A DNA stretch of 64,000 nucleotides from positions 186,001-250,000 of the forward strand of contig MCGE01000009.1 in the NCBI GenBank assembly GCA_002105175.1, in the 5' to 3' direction. This stretch comes from Absidia repens (Eukaryota; Mucoromycota; Mucoromycetes; Mucorales; Cunninghamellaceae). A program made the position numbers and the translations under genes. Each line of letters starts with the position of its first letter. Position 1 is the first letter of the stretch. Shown here piece after piece: positions 53,452 to 64,000 of this stretch. The notes under the pieces were generated by a model. It did not search any database and was not told the origin of the DNA. It worked only from the letters and a program-made list of their open reading frames with translations.

Positions 53452-54846
53452 CTAAACGTCGCACACAAGAATACCATGATCATAGAGGGACGATACTAGC
53501 AGCTTACCGTTTTGAGAATCCAAAGCACCAGTAGAGGATGCAGCATAATAGTGGCCATCATCGCTAAAGACCACCTTGGGTGCGCTTTGGGAAGAAGAAT
53601 TCCATTCCATAACCAGCGATCCAGCTTTGGGGACAGACTGAAGAGATCGATCACGAGCAAAAGCATATCGTATAAAGTCCAACCCTTTGGGATGTCCAGC
53701 CATCACCAAGATGCCACTGACACGATCATACTCTAGATTATCCACAGCCATATCAACATCAACAGTCTGGAGATAGTCCACATGCACGGCTTTTGTTTCA
53801 TCCTTTTCATGAGGTCGAAGAGTAATGTTGTACTGGTGTACACGTCGTTTGTTGCATTCGGACACAAAAAGAGTGGAATCGTTACCGCTTATCCCATTTG
53901 CAAAAGAAAGGCCACCAATGACAGGATATGCATTGTTAGACCGAGCATCGTAAAACATAACGTTTGAGATGGGAAGAATTGCCGTGTTCTCCAGCATCTT
54001 GAGTAGTTTCTTTTGATAATAATGATCGTTGCTGAAGTAAAAGGACGGTGTACCATCTGATGCTTCCCATTTGTGATCGTCAACAATATGTACGGCATTG
54101 GGTGTATATAGATTTTCATGTTGGATAGTGCGCTTGTGTAACAAGTTGCCGTCATCTTCGATGGAGAATACCTCAATCAGGGCTTTTTCGGAATCAAACG
54201 GAAGATTGATGGCCAATATGAGTTTGCGTTCTTCGTCAATAGCAAGTCCCAATGGGTGAAAATCAGATGGTTTTGAATATGTGCTGATGGGTTTGGACTT
54301 TGGCGGTGTCTAGATATGAAAAGAGGAACAGCAAAAACAGAATAATGAGTTCATGTTTGCGATATGGTTTTCGTACTTACACTTGTATAGTCAATTCTCC
54401 AAATATTCCCAGATGGTATTGTTTCACCTTCGCTGAAATAGTTGTAGTCCAGAACCTTGTTCCGTTTTTCACGCGCTGGATCGCAAGAAGCATATGCTAC
54501 ACCATTACCAAGGACTATGTCCTCGCAGAAGGATAAACCCTCAGGAGCTACCAAAGAAAACAAATCCAAAATTTTCAATATCTTCCCAAGCATTCTTTTT
54601 GTAGTGAATAAACTACTTACAGACTATTTTTGCACAAGTATCTTTTCCAATAGAAGGGACGACTTTATTTATACTAGCAAGTCCAATAAGATAGTCTGCA
54701 AAAGTAAGCAAAATGACTAAGTATTCTATTTACCAGATGGTAGTAACATACTTATAATAATATATCATTTGCTACTTACATAACGGATAGGCAACTATAG
54801 ATATAGCACCAACAACAACCCATAATCGATTTCCAGTGAAAAACAT
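53452..54846 (-). CDS. paraoxonase/arylesterase-like six-bladed beta-propeller enzyme
   Basis: Four exons (54780-54846, 54621-54695, 54381-54547, 53452-54309) give 388 residues; animal PONs have about 355. The N-terminus MFFTGNRLWVVVGAISIVAY is an uncleaved-looking hydrophobic anchor, as in PON1-3. The calcium and active-site residues of PON1 all have counterparts: Glu56-Asp57 (FCEDIVLGNG), His121 (FHPLGLA), His167 (TIQHENL), Asn197-Asp198 (FSNDHYY), Asn241 (SFANGIS), Asp293-Asn294 (AVDNLEYD). The end GKLLVSSLYDHGILVCDV parallels the PON C-terminus. Likely a calcium-dependent lactonase/arylesterase of the secretory pathway; substrate unknown. It is divergent to FCP1. Confidence 0.9.
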
Positions 54847-55487
54847 GACAAACCTGGAGGAAAAAAAAAAAAAAAAAAAAAGGAGAAGGGGTGAATAAAA
54901 GGGATAGAAAACATTTCAGATTCCGCACTATCATCAATTTGTGGCCTCTATTAGAGATATATGCGCAAATACTTTCCACCATAAACCCATTTAGTAAAGT
55001 AGCCAATAACATTATAGCTCTGTACAGCGTATCAGTCAATACCAAAGGATATCTTGTGATAATAAAATTAAAAGATGAGTATGCGCGTGTACCACGTTGT
55101 CAGGAATAGTTGAGTATGGAATTTATGCAAGCAAATCATCATCTTGGATCAATGTTGTATATAGAACCTTTGCTCTCTTTTCTGTACGTTTTACCTTTTG
55201 CAAGAAGTGAATCAATCTTTGAGGGTGGCCATCCTAATTTGGATCACTGTAAGCATCAGTACATAACCTAGTAGTAAGTGAAGGCTCGTTAAAATACATT
55301 GGATAAAGTAGCCTAGGCAATAATGGAAACGTGCAGCTATCTGTACCAATATTAGAAAAAGCAATCAGTTTTCAAAAGACTTCGAAATATGTCCCAATAC
55401 TCATCATTTTAAATCATGTTGGAAAAAAAAAGCGGAATTTAAAATCGCGCAGTCCTTTCGATTTCCCATTCTCTTCGTGTTTTCTTT

Positions 55488-55537
<50 letters not shown>

Positions 55538-55612
55538 CCTACACTTTTCATTTTTGTTTTTAATTCACGGCAATCACTTGTTTGATTACACTCCTTTTTC
55601 TTTATACCACCA
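54847..55612. other. divergent promoter region with a 48-T tract
   Basis: This is a shared upstream region of the PON-like gene and FCP1. An uninterrupted run of 48 T at 55490-55537 lies 75 bp before the FCP1 ATG, and a run of about 23 A at 54859-54881 sits just before the PON-like start. Such poly(dA:dT) tracts usually keep promoters nucleosome-free in fungi. Confidence 0.55.
55490..55537. repeat. poly-T tract (48 T) in the FCP1 promoter or leader
   Basis: This is the longest homopolymer in the window, uninterrupted, 75 bp upstream of the FCP1 start codon. Confidence 0.95.
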
Positions 55613-58285
55613 ATGGATGATTTTAACCCGGACACATGTACTCATGAAGTACAGTTCAACAATCTATGCGCTTTCTGTGGTAAAAACCTGGAGCAGTAAG
55701 TCTCAATATGAATTCTCTTCATCCACTCAAAATAACGACTAATGCGCTATTTATTAAACAAACAGTACCGAACACCAATCAGCTCAAGTAGATATTACAC
55801 ATAATAGGCCAGGACTCACAGTATCTCGGAGGGTAAATAGAATTTTTCGTCGACCATTCTACTCATCAATAACTCAATATCTTTTATCTGTGTACCAATA
55901 GGAAGCCGAACGTATTGAACAAGAGGATGCGACACGGTTATTGAAGGAACGCAAACTTATCTTGGTGGTGGATCTTGATCAAACGATTGTCCATGCAACT
56001 TGGGATCCTACTGTGGGTGAATGGATGGCCGATGAAAACAATGCTAATCACGAAGCAACAAAAGACATTCGACAATTTAAACTACCTGAATCCACCATGA
56101 TTTACTACTTGAAACTGAGGTAAGGTTAAAGATTCCATTGTTTGAAAATCGAAGATGTCATTGATTTTTATTTCTTCTATTTTTTATATAGACCGGGAGC
56201 AGCTGAGTTCTTGAAAAAGCTATCTGAACTATATGAATTACATGTATATACTATGGGAACTCGACAATATGCCGATGCTGTGGTGCAAGAAATTGACCCC
56301 GACCATTCTATATTCCAGGACCGTATTATGTCTCGTGATGAAAATGATCGCAAATCCAAATCAGAAAACAGAAGTAAATTGATCTTTTTATTCAACCAGT
56401 ATGTTTTTATCCATGGATTTATTTATATTTCGTTATCATGTAGGTTCTACTAAGAAATCTTTGGATCGACTATTCTCTAGTGATAAATCTATGGTAGCTA
56501 TTATCGATGATCGTATGGATGTTTGGGATTATTCACCTCATTTAGTACATATCAAACCATGTAAGTGAAAAAACAAAAAACAAAAAAAGACATAATATCG
56601 TTGAGTTTATTTAACTGACCGCTCTTTTTTTGGTTTGCTTGGTTTAGATGTCTTCTTTAAAGGTACCGGAGACATCAACTCTCCTTTTGCCAACAAAAAG
56701 GTAATATAAATAATAGTCTTGACTTCATGATTTACTTTTACTAACTTGTTTATTCATAGCAATCTTTGGACCAACAATTTAATGCAAATGAAAATCAGAA
56801 AAAGTCAACAGATGAAAGCAAAGGTAAAATAGTGGAGGGGCTGAAAATAACATTACACTTTACTAACATTGCGGGGGGGATGGGTTTATTAGCCACTGAA
56901 GAAAGTAATGAAAATGATTTGGCTGAAGTACTGGAAAGCCAAAAACGGGAACAAGATGCCTTGGCAAAACAACAACAACAAGAACGTCCTTTGGCACAAA
57001 AACAGCGAGAACTTGGTGCTTCCCATCAAGCTGTATTAGTGGATGATGATAGGGTCTTATATGAAAAATTGGATGTAAGAAAGAAAACGAGTAAAGTAAA
57101 AAAAAAAAATGACACTCAATATGTATGTTCATTTGTATAGATGTTTACCAGGATACACAGCAAGTTTTACTCAAGTTACGACGCTAAACTCCAACAACTA
57201 GGTGATTCGGCAGATACAACCAATCCTTTTACAACTATGCCAAGTATTGTAGACTGCATCAACCCTTTTCGAAAGCACATTTTGTCCGATATACACATCC
57301 TTTTCTCTGGTATGATCAAACTTGATGCTGACCCAAAATCGTCTCATTGGTGGAAAACTTCTGAATCGTATGGTGCTACATGTCATGTCAACCTTTCATC
57401 GAAGATTACTCATTTGATCGCTGCAAAGGTAAAGCCGTTTTATAACCATCCCTATCATTCTATATGGGGCAAGTGAACTGAATTTTTTATATTTCTCTCA
57501 TTTGTAGGCCGGTACTTCCAAAATGATTGAAGCTAACAAGCAATTCCCTGATGTCCATGTCGTAAATCCAAATTGGCTGATTGACTCCATTTACCATGAA
57601 GGCGCACAAGACGAATCTCTATATCGGCTTACCTCGGGTGGTCCATCCGCTTCTATGGATAGTTTGAACGGGAATGATGATGTCGCCAATCCTGAATCAA
57701 CCCCTTTAGATTTAGAAGACGGGGCCTTCGACAACCACGAACTGGATTTACAACACGTTGATTGGAACGATGCTGACGACGAAGTGAATGAATTTCTAAG
57801 CGATAGTGACGAAAATGACGACGATGCTTCAGTACCTGGGGATAACGACAATAATGTTGATGGTGATGATACCACGTCAAACCAACAAAAGTAAGTCAAT
57901 AGAAGAAAAGAAAAAAAAAAAGGCGGGAATGGAACAAGTGAAATTGTATTTACCGTATACATATATACGTAGATCCAACGAATTATCAAGGAAACGGACG
58001 CGGGAAGGGGATTCACAAGAACTGGAAGACGATAAGGAATATATATCTGATAAGGACGAAAGGGCTATCAAGAAAACAAAGCTGCACCTCAATAATGACA
58101 CCAATACAACGGTGACAGTGTCGGAACACTCGGACCAAGAAGGGTACTCAACCGGTGAAGACAGCAAGCATGAGAATGGATCGAACGGTCATAGAACGAA
58201 CAGTGGGGACTCGGAAAGCGACTTTGATAATGGCTCTTCAGAATTGGATGACCTGGCAGATCTGTTGGACGAGGGATTGGACTAG
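55613..58285 (+). CDS. FCP1: FCP1 RNA polymerase II CTD phosphatase
   Basis: Eleven exons give 649 residues: 55613-55695, 55766-55832, 55902-56119, 56192-56373, 56444-56560, 56648-56700, 56760-56823, 56893-57074, 57141-57428, 57508-57890, 57973-58285. It removes phosphate from Ser2 of the Pol II CTD to recycle the polymerase. The N-terminal CTHEVQFNNLCAFCGKNLE and THNRPGLTVS are FCP1 signatures. The catalytic DxDxT is LVVDLDQTIVHAT with Asp74 and Asp76; IDDRMDVWDYSPHLVHIKPY closes the FCPH domain. A BRCT domain (about 366-455) contains HILFSGMI and ITHLIAAK. The acidic tail ends DLADLLDEGLD, the TFIIF/TFIIB-binding type. Intron 56824-56892 could be read through in frame, but its CTAAC branch site and the low-quality peptide argue for splicing. 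Confidence 0.95.
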
Positions 58286-58996
58286 TTTACTTTATCATTA
58301 TTTGTTGTTTTATTGCTGTTAATGCCGTTCCCCCTTCTCCTCATTCATCCCTTTGTAGTTACTCTTATTATTCATTGTTTTGTTTTTACTTCTTTCATTA
58401 CCATTCCTCTTCATAGCTTTATCACTATGCTGCTTCTTTTTTTTTTTTTTTACTATATTTATCATTTTGTAATATATTTATACTATCTATCTGTCATGAT
58501 GTATCACTACTGATGGCCTTTTTCTAATATTTTTTTTTATTTGTTTGGTGTGTGGCGTGTGTTTGACGTTGACCGTTGGACAGGCAGAGAATTGCAGAAT
58601 GATGTGTCAAATAGAAGAAATAAAAACCGTATTGTCGTTATTTTTAATGTTTTGTATTTTATTTACGTATGATATGATATGTTTGGGGTGCGAAAAAAAT
58701 AATTTGTAACAGGTGTCTCAAAAAACCATTTACTTCGTCTCAAAATTCAGTTTCCATCGTCCAAAAGAAACCACATGTTGTCTCAATTGAAATTTGAAAT
58801 AACCGTATGCAAATGCCTGTTGGTTAGCTGCTATTATATACGGTTGTTGATTATGGAAAACAGTTTTAATATATGTGCTTGTGTGTATGTGTGGGTGCGT
58901 GGGTGTATGAATGTGTGTCTTTATATACTTGTCCTTGTAACTTACAGACGGCCATTTGAGACTCAAACGGTTTTTTTTTTTTTTTTTATCTATGTA

Positions 58997-59031
<35 letters not shown>

Positions 59032-59254
59032 CATATTCACAAATTAAAAATAATATACCGGAAATATAAGGTATGCCCATTCTATTAAAGGTTACGTTGG
59101 CAAGACTTGATTGGCATGGATGGTAGAGCGGGAATTCCATATTAAGTGACCTAGGGCTGTATGTAGATCAGTCGTTTTCTGGGGAGTCAAGTTAGCTAGA
59201 AAGCAGTACAAAGTCTTCTATGGCAGCGAATACATGCATAGAACGACTTAGATT
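58286..59254. other. intergenic
   Basis: It holds poly-T at 58438-58451 and 58972-58987, a (TA) microsatellite at 58994-59032 interrupted by C, and GTGTG-rich sequence at 58878-58920. No gene was seen. Confidence 0.45.
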
Positions 59255-60940
59255 TATTTATATGATTGGTTGAGCAGGACTATGGCTATTTTTGATGGCC
59301 AAGTGATCTAAGACTGCCAATCAGCTACTGGGGCATGCGGGAAAGTAGTCGTAGTGGATAAATTAAAAACAAGTGTTTGGTAGAAAATTAGCAAAGCTAC
59401 TATAATAGCGACATTGTATATTATCAAATGAATCAGAGTATGTATAATAAAATGGACAAATTTTATTGGAGTATATTGATAGATACTAAGGCTATATATG
59501 AGTGCCTTATTGTGACAAGGGATTTAGCGGACAGATCTATTTGAGGAAACATGAAGGAGACTAATGTGAGATCTAAGGAGCCATTCAACACTAATATAAA
59601 GAAAACGCTTTGAAATAGGAGCTAACATAGTGTACAGTAGAAGGTATGGGAAAGACAAAGAACATATCTGTTACTGAAACATAACACCCATCTGCACTAA
59701 TCAAAAGAATGACCGCAATTAAAAAAGGAATCTATTGCAGAAGACATGAGAGAGACTAATGGGACATTTTTCATTGATGTAAGTAGAAAGAGTCATATTT
59801 TATTATTGATATATTAAAAAGAAAATGGATCGTAAGAAAACTCAACTATAGTAACTTTAACTTCGCTTTTTTGGCCCTCCAACTTTTTTTTTTCTGACCC
59901 ACCGCTAGCGCCCTGCCCACCATAGGAGCCGTCCATCCTTTTTTTCTCAATCACTGCCCACTCGTAGTGCCAAATCACAGAGTCTTCCATCCCATGCCAT
60001 CAAAACCCACACTTCAGAGCCCCCCCCCGCCACCCATTGACCACATAATTAATAGTATTCTCAACTTCGCTCTTCAATATACCGCACCACAATAAAATAC
60101 ACTGTAATAGCTGTTTTTTCACAAAAACACATCCCTGTACTCTTTTCTACGCACAAGCTTATAGAGTTGGTAGAAGAAGTTTCCATAATACCCAATCCGT
60201 TCCTTTTTCAGATATATATAGACACACTTTTTTCCATGCATATATAATGTACATTCGATGAAGCTCATCATGTAAACGTACAACAGAGAGACTAATTATA
60301 ATAAAAAGAACATATTTATTCAGACCTAGATACAAACGATGGCAAACTATTACTAAACTAGTGAGTGCTAATCTACTGTCGTTCCCTAATCCTACATCCA
60401 AAATGAAAGGGTTTCCCATGATGTTTGTTTTGCGTTTTTTAAAACGCCCCTAATTCAAGTTCTAACACTAAACCTTGATCACCAGTACCCCAATGAGCCT
60501 TGCCATCATATCATTCAGATTATCATGAAGGAAAAAAAATAAAAAAGAAAGAAAAGAGAGGAAAAAAAAAATTGGTCATTTTTTGACATAAAAACAAAAA
60601 AGGCAGGATGATTCAGGCTCCGCATTTTGCTTTCTATTTTTTTTTTGGTCCGAAATGCAAATAGAAATTAAACGAAGGGGCAATCGCCATAATAATAATA
60701 GAGCATAATTCATTTTATCTTCCAGTGGAAAGGCAGTTGCAACCGCTACATAATCAAACTCTAATCTCTCCGACACCTTTCAAGTAAGCTATTATTTCAG
60801 CACACAAAAAAAAACCTCCATTGACGACGCGCTGAGCACGACGGTCGGGCCTCAAGGGGGCTGCCCACCGAAGTGCGAAATGGCGGAGGCTTTAATCCTA
60901 TCCCATCAAAACCCACACTTTAATAAAAAACTGTGACACC
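59255..60940 (-). repeat. long dispersed repeat copy G (reverse orientation)
   Basis: GGTTGAGCAGGACTATGGCT at 59268-59287 is the reverse complement of the family's right end. AGTAGTCGTAGTGG at 59345-59358 matches the reverse of the CACTATGACTAC block of copy B2. AGAGACTAATGGGACATTTTTC-like sequence at 59751 mirrors the right half of copy D. TTTATTCAGACC is at 60315, the core ATCCAAAATGAAAGGGTTTC at 60396-60415, and AACGCCCCTAATTCAAGTTC at 60442-60461. Length of about 1.7 kb makes it comparable to copy D. No long reading frame. Confidence 0.6.
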
Positions 60941-60949
60941 CAATAAATC

Positions 60950-61310
60950 GAAAGATTTTCAAAAACTCCAGCGGAACGCCAGAGCGTTTATTTATTTAAC
61001 AATAGATATGAGGCAAACCACGACAAATTAACACTAACCTAAGCTAATGGACGCTCCAGAAAATCAACTAATGGTGGTTCCAAATCCTGAATCCATAATG
61101 AAGGGTTTCAATCCCTGTTCTGTAGAGAATAAATAAAATATCACATGGATGGGATTTAACACTTTTTTAGTCTCCGGGAACCTTTTTTTTTTTTTTTGGC
61201 GGATACAAAAGAGGTAAGATTTCTTCCTATTTACATAACACTACACAACGTCATCAACGAGGAGGTTGGTTGTTCACTACTTTTAATGTCTTTGTAGTCA
61301 AGATGGAACA
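60950..61310 (-). repeat. dispersed repeat copy H (reverse orientation, partial)
   Basis: AGCGTTTATTTATTTAACA at 60983, TAAGCTAATGGACGCTCCAG at 61039-61058, a degenerate core CATAATGAAGGGTTTCAATC at 61093-61112 and GGATGGGATTTAACACTTT at 61146 follow in the order of copy E. It lies directly next to copy G in the same orientation. Confidence 0.55.
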
Positions 61311-62104
61311 ACCCCGCTAGTTTTAGGTAGCTTACCCTGTCCCTTGTAGAATAGTTTGTAACTCACCATAAACTAGCTTACCCTCTTCGGTTGAATCAGT
61401 TCATCTTACGTTAGTGCATTTTTATTCTATCATACAACAAAGCGGCGACAATTGTATATGTAAAAAAATGTAGGATGATTGAAGCGCACTGGAGGGTTGG
61501 TTTACCTGCTCAACTTTCTCTTTCGGAGAGCACACGTCTTGGTTTCGCCATTCCTCGATCCTTCAGCCAAGTCAGTCAACTTAAAATGTCTTTGCATAAA
61601 TTTTTTCTTCTTTATAAAGTAAAAACCATCCGGACCACGTAAATGTATTTAGTTTTATATTTACTATCGTAATACTGTACATGGTTAGGTGTTTTATTAT
61701 TTCAAGTTAAATAAATATCCTTAGCATTTTCCTTTATACCCAAAATTTTTCATGTTTTTGCGGAACTGCGTCATAATATATATGAAATTTACAAGTATTA
61801 AGTATATCGATATATCGAGATATCATTTTCTGAAATAATACAGTGCAATTGGTGAAGGAATAATTTTATAAACCTAGCCTGAAGTTCAAGGTTGATGAGA
61901 TAGCAACGAGTTGACTAACTGTCAAACAATATTCAGTCCCAGAAACATATTGACCAATGAATGTGAATGCATTGAGAACGTCACTTGCCTATATTAAATT
62001 CTCCTTCTGGTTTTAGCTGCCCCATACCTTTTTCTCTTTTGATTTTATTATTTATCAGTGTTTTCTGTCTCCTTGTTGATTTTGGCTTTATATATGTATA
62101 AGCA
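61311..62104. other. intergenic, upstream of the calcium ATPase
   Basis: No gene was seen. The palindrome-rich run ATATCGATATATCGAGATAT lies at about 61803-61822, and a pyrimidine-rich leader with TATATATGTATAA precedes the ATG. Confidence 0.4.
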
Positions 62105-64000
62105 ATGCCGAATACAGCTGTTGACGAAAGTCAGCCATTACTAGCGGGATTTTCCGGTGATAACAACGCAGAATCATTTGATGTGACAGTTGACACCTTA
62201 AGCAGTCTTGTAGAGTCGAAAAACAAGGAAATGCTAGATGATATGGGAGGTGTAATAGGACTTTGCCATCGGTTAAAAGTGGATCCATCATCTGGACTGT
62301 TTCCGGATGAAGGCGTTTCGCAGTCGTCGGATTTACCATTTGCGAAACGAAAAGCAACGTTTGGAGAAAATATTTTACCTCATACTCCACCGAAATCGTT
62401 TTTAGAACTATTATGGTGTGCTTATAACGATAAAACACTTTGTAAATAAATAAATAAAAAAAAAGAACAATAAACCCCGGCATCATTATAACCCTTTTTT
62501 TCGCTCTTTTGTGAATATATTTCACCCTATAGTTATGCTGACTATAGCTGCGCTTATCTCTTTGGGGATTGGTTTATGGAAGGACAACAATGATCAAGGC
62601 ATCCCAGATGAGCCCAAAGTTGGATGGTGAGTAATACTTTTAAATGCCGCTTTCTATTTCTGGAGCTCAAGTTCTAATTTTTTTTTTAATTTTTTTTGAA
62701 GGATCGAAGGAACAGCTATTCTTATAGCTGTTATTGTGGTTGTGTTGACAAATGCCATCAATGATTATCAACGAGAATCTCAATTCAAGAAACTCAACGC
62801 CAAACATCATCAGAACCAATTTATCAAGGTGCTTCGTGGTGGAAGGGTGCAACGGCTTCATGTGCAAAAGATATGTGTGGGTGACATTGTAGATCTCGTT
62901 CCTGGTGATGTTGTGCCTTTTGACGGTATCTACCTCCATGGGTATGATTTGGCCTGCGATGAATCTTCTTTGACGGGTGAATCGAACACGGTTAAAAAGC
63001 AAACTTACGACAACTCTCTGGTGGCCGGGATGGCGGAAACAGACGAATCACTGGCTCTGCAAGACTGCTTTATTCTATCTGGTTCAAGGGTTTTACTTGG
63101 TGTGGGTCGTGTAGTCGTTGTAGCCGTTGGTGTGAATTCTTTTTTTGGAAAGACAATGGTGATGACAATGACCTTGAACCAGTGTCATCAACAAGAACTG
63201 ACTCCACTACAACAAAAACTGGATGTGCTGGCTGATCAAATTGCATGGTTTGGGCTGATATCTGCTTTTTTGATCTTCGTGATACTTTCGGCGAAATTCT
63301 TTATTATGGCTTGGTGGTTTGATCATTCGCTTCCTGCAGGTACAACAATTGCCTACTTTATTATCAGCACAGTGATTGAAGCGATTACAATTATTGTTGT
63401 GGCTGTTCCTGAAGGTCTCCCTATGGCGGTTACTTTGGCTTTGGCTTTCGCGACCACTCAAATGTTGAAAGACAATAATCTCGTCCGGGTTTTGGCCGCA
63501 TGTGAAACAATGGGAAATGCTACCACAGTTTGCACCGACAAGACTGGAACTCTCACAAAAAACAAGATGACTGTTGTAGAATGTACATTTGGTGAAACTT
63601 CTTTCAAGATCAATGCGCCAACAAGATTTGATGATGAGGACGACAACGACAACACCAACAACAGCAACAACAACAACGACGACGACGAAATATCATCTAG
63701 TACAATGTTGCATCACAAGCTTTATCCATTCTCTGACTATGTGCGGAAACTTATTAAGGAAGGTGTTGCAATCAATTCTACAGCATACAAATGCATGGAC
63801 GATCAAGGCCGTTGGCAATATACTGGATCCAAAACGGAATGTGCATTATTGGAAATGGTAGAACAGTGGCAAGATATTACATCGGTTGATAGCTGGCGGC
63901 AGGATACGATCGTGGACAAAATATATCCCTTTTCTTCTCAAAACAAATCGATGACTAGCATTATTCGACTCACTTCAATTTCTGTTGGAAATTCATCATC
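62105..64000 (+). CDS. PMCA-type calcium-transporting P-type ATPase (5' part, cut by the window end)
   Basis: Exons 62105-62441, 62533-62626 and 62702 onward are open to the end of the window. The start MPNTAVDESQPLLAGF is followed by a cytosolic N-domain, ATFGENILPHTPPKSFLELL, then TM1 joined across intron 1 (DKTL|FMLTIAALISLG). The A-domain loop is DESSLTGESN. TM3-TM4 carry the calcium-site PEGL (VAVPEGLPMAVTLALAF). The phosphorylated Asp is 423 in VCTDKTGTLTKNKMT. About residues 454-475 an Asp/Asn-rich insertion occurs just after the P-loop region. The P2B family pumps cytosolic calcium out or into the vacuole. The C-terminal half, including any regulatory calmodulin site, lies outside the window. 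Confidence 0.95.

Noticed and set aside
56824..56892. In-frame read-through of an FCP1 segment (peptide GKIVEGLKITLHFTN...)
   Set aside because: The segment has GTAAAA, a CTAAC branch-like site and TTATTAG, is 69 nt like its neighbours, and both flanks join in phase. Retention cannot be excluded but splicing is more likely.

Overview
The window looks like nuclear DNA of a filamentous, early-diverging fungus, most likely Mucoromycota (Mucorales-like). Genes are split by many short introns (mostly 50-110 nt) with GTAAGT-type donors. Intergenic DNA is AT-rich and full of poly-T/poly-A tracts and microsatellites. The gene set is fungal (Zn2Cys6 and GATA factors, OPT transporter, GFA1) but includes animal-like genes that are unusual in Dikarya: a PEN-2 gamma-secretase subunit, a RECQ1-type helicase, a paraoxonase-fold protein and an AIG1-type GTPase. 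Species assignment is inference only.

I reconstructed 21 well-supported gene models by reading splice sites and checking that phase closes across exons; one further open frame is doubtful. Order from the left: DUF866/CZIB protein (+), Cwc21/SRRM2 spliceosome factor (-), a 4.9 kb repeat block, GFA1 glucosamine-6-phosphate synthase (+), an unknown C2H2 protein (-), a small unknown protein (+), a tail-anchored coiled-coil protein with a dynein-adaptor-like CC1 box (-), a RECQ1 helicase with an apparent frameshift (-), a second repeat block, a Phx1-like homeobox factor (+), NDUFAF7 (+), an OPT transporter (+), PEN-2 (+), an AIG1-type GTPase (-), a PH-domain protein (+), a putatively myristoylated methyltransferase (+), a small anchored protein (-), PDCD2/Tsr4 (-), a GATA factor (+), a Zn2Cys6 factor (-), a borealin-like protein (-), a paraoxonase-like protein (-), FCP1 CTD phosphatase (+) and the 5' part of a PMCA-type calcium ATPase (+) cut by the window end.

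The genes do not form a cluster or pathway. They are mostly housekeeping genes (cell-wall precursor synthesis, transcription, splicing, DNA repair, ribosome assembly, mitochondrial complex I assembly, chromosome segregation, transport) mixed with regulators. The main non-genic structure is one dispersed repeat family. Its conserved core occurs at least eight times in both orientations and accounts for most of the larger gene-poor stretches (1-380, 4610-7690, 11960-12480, 21740-23105, 44190-44790, 47030-47540, 59255-61310). No copy carries a recognisable transposase or reverse transcriptase, so it looks non-autonomous. The most interesting biological leads are PEN-2, the CC1-box coiled-coil protein, the altered and frameshifted RECQ1, the GC-AG introns (one next to an 11-nt exon inside a zinc cluster), and the repeat family.
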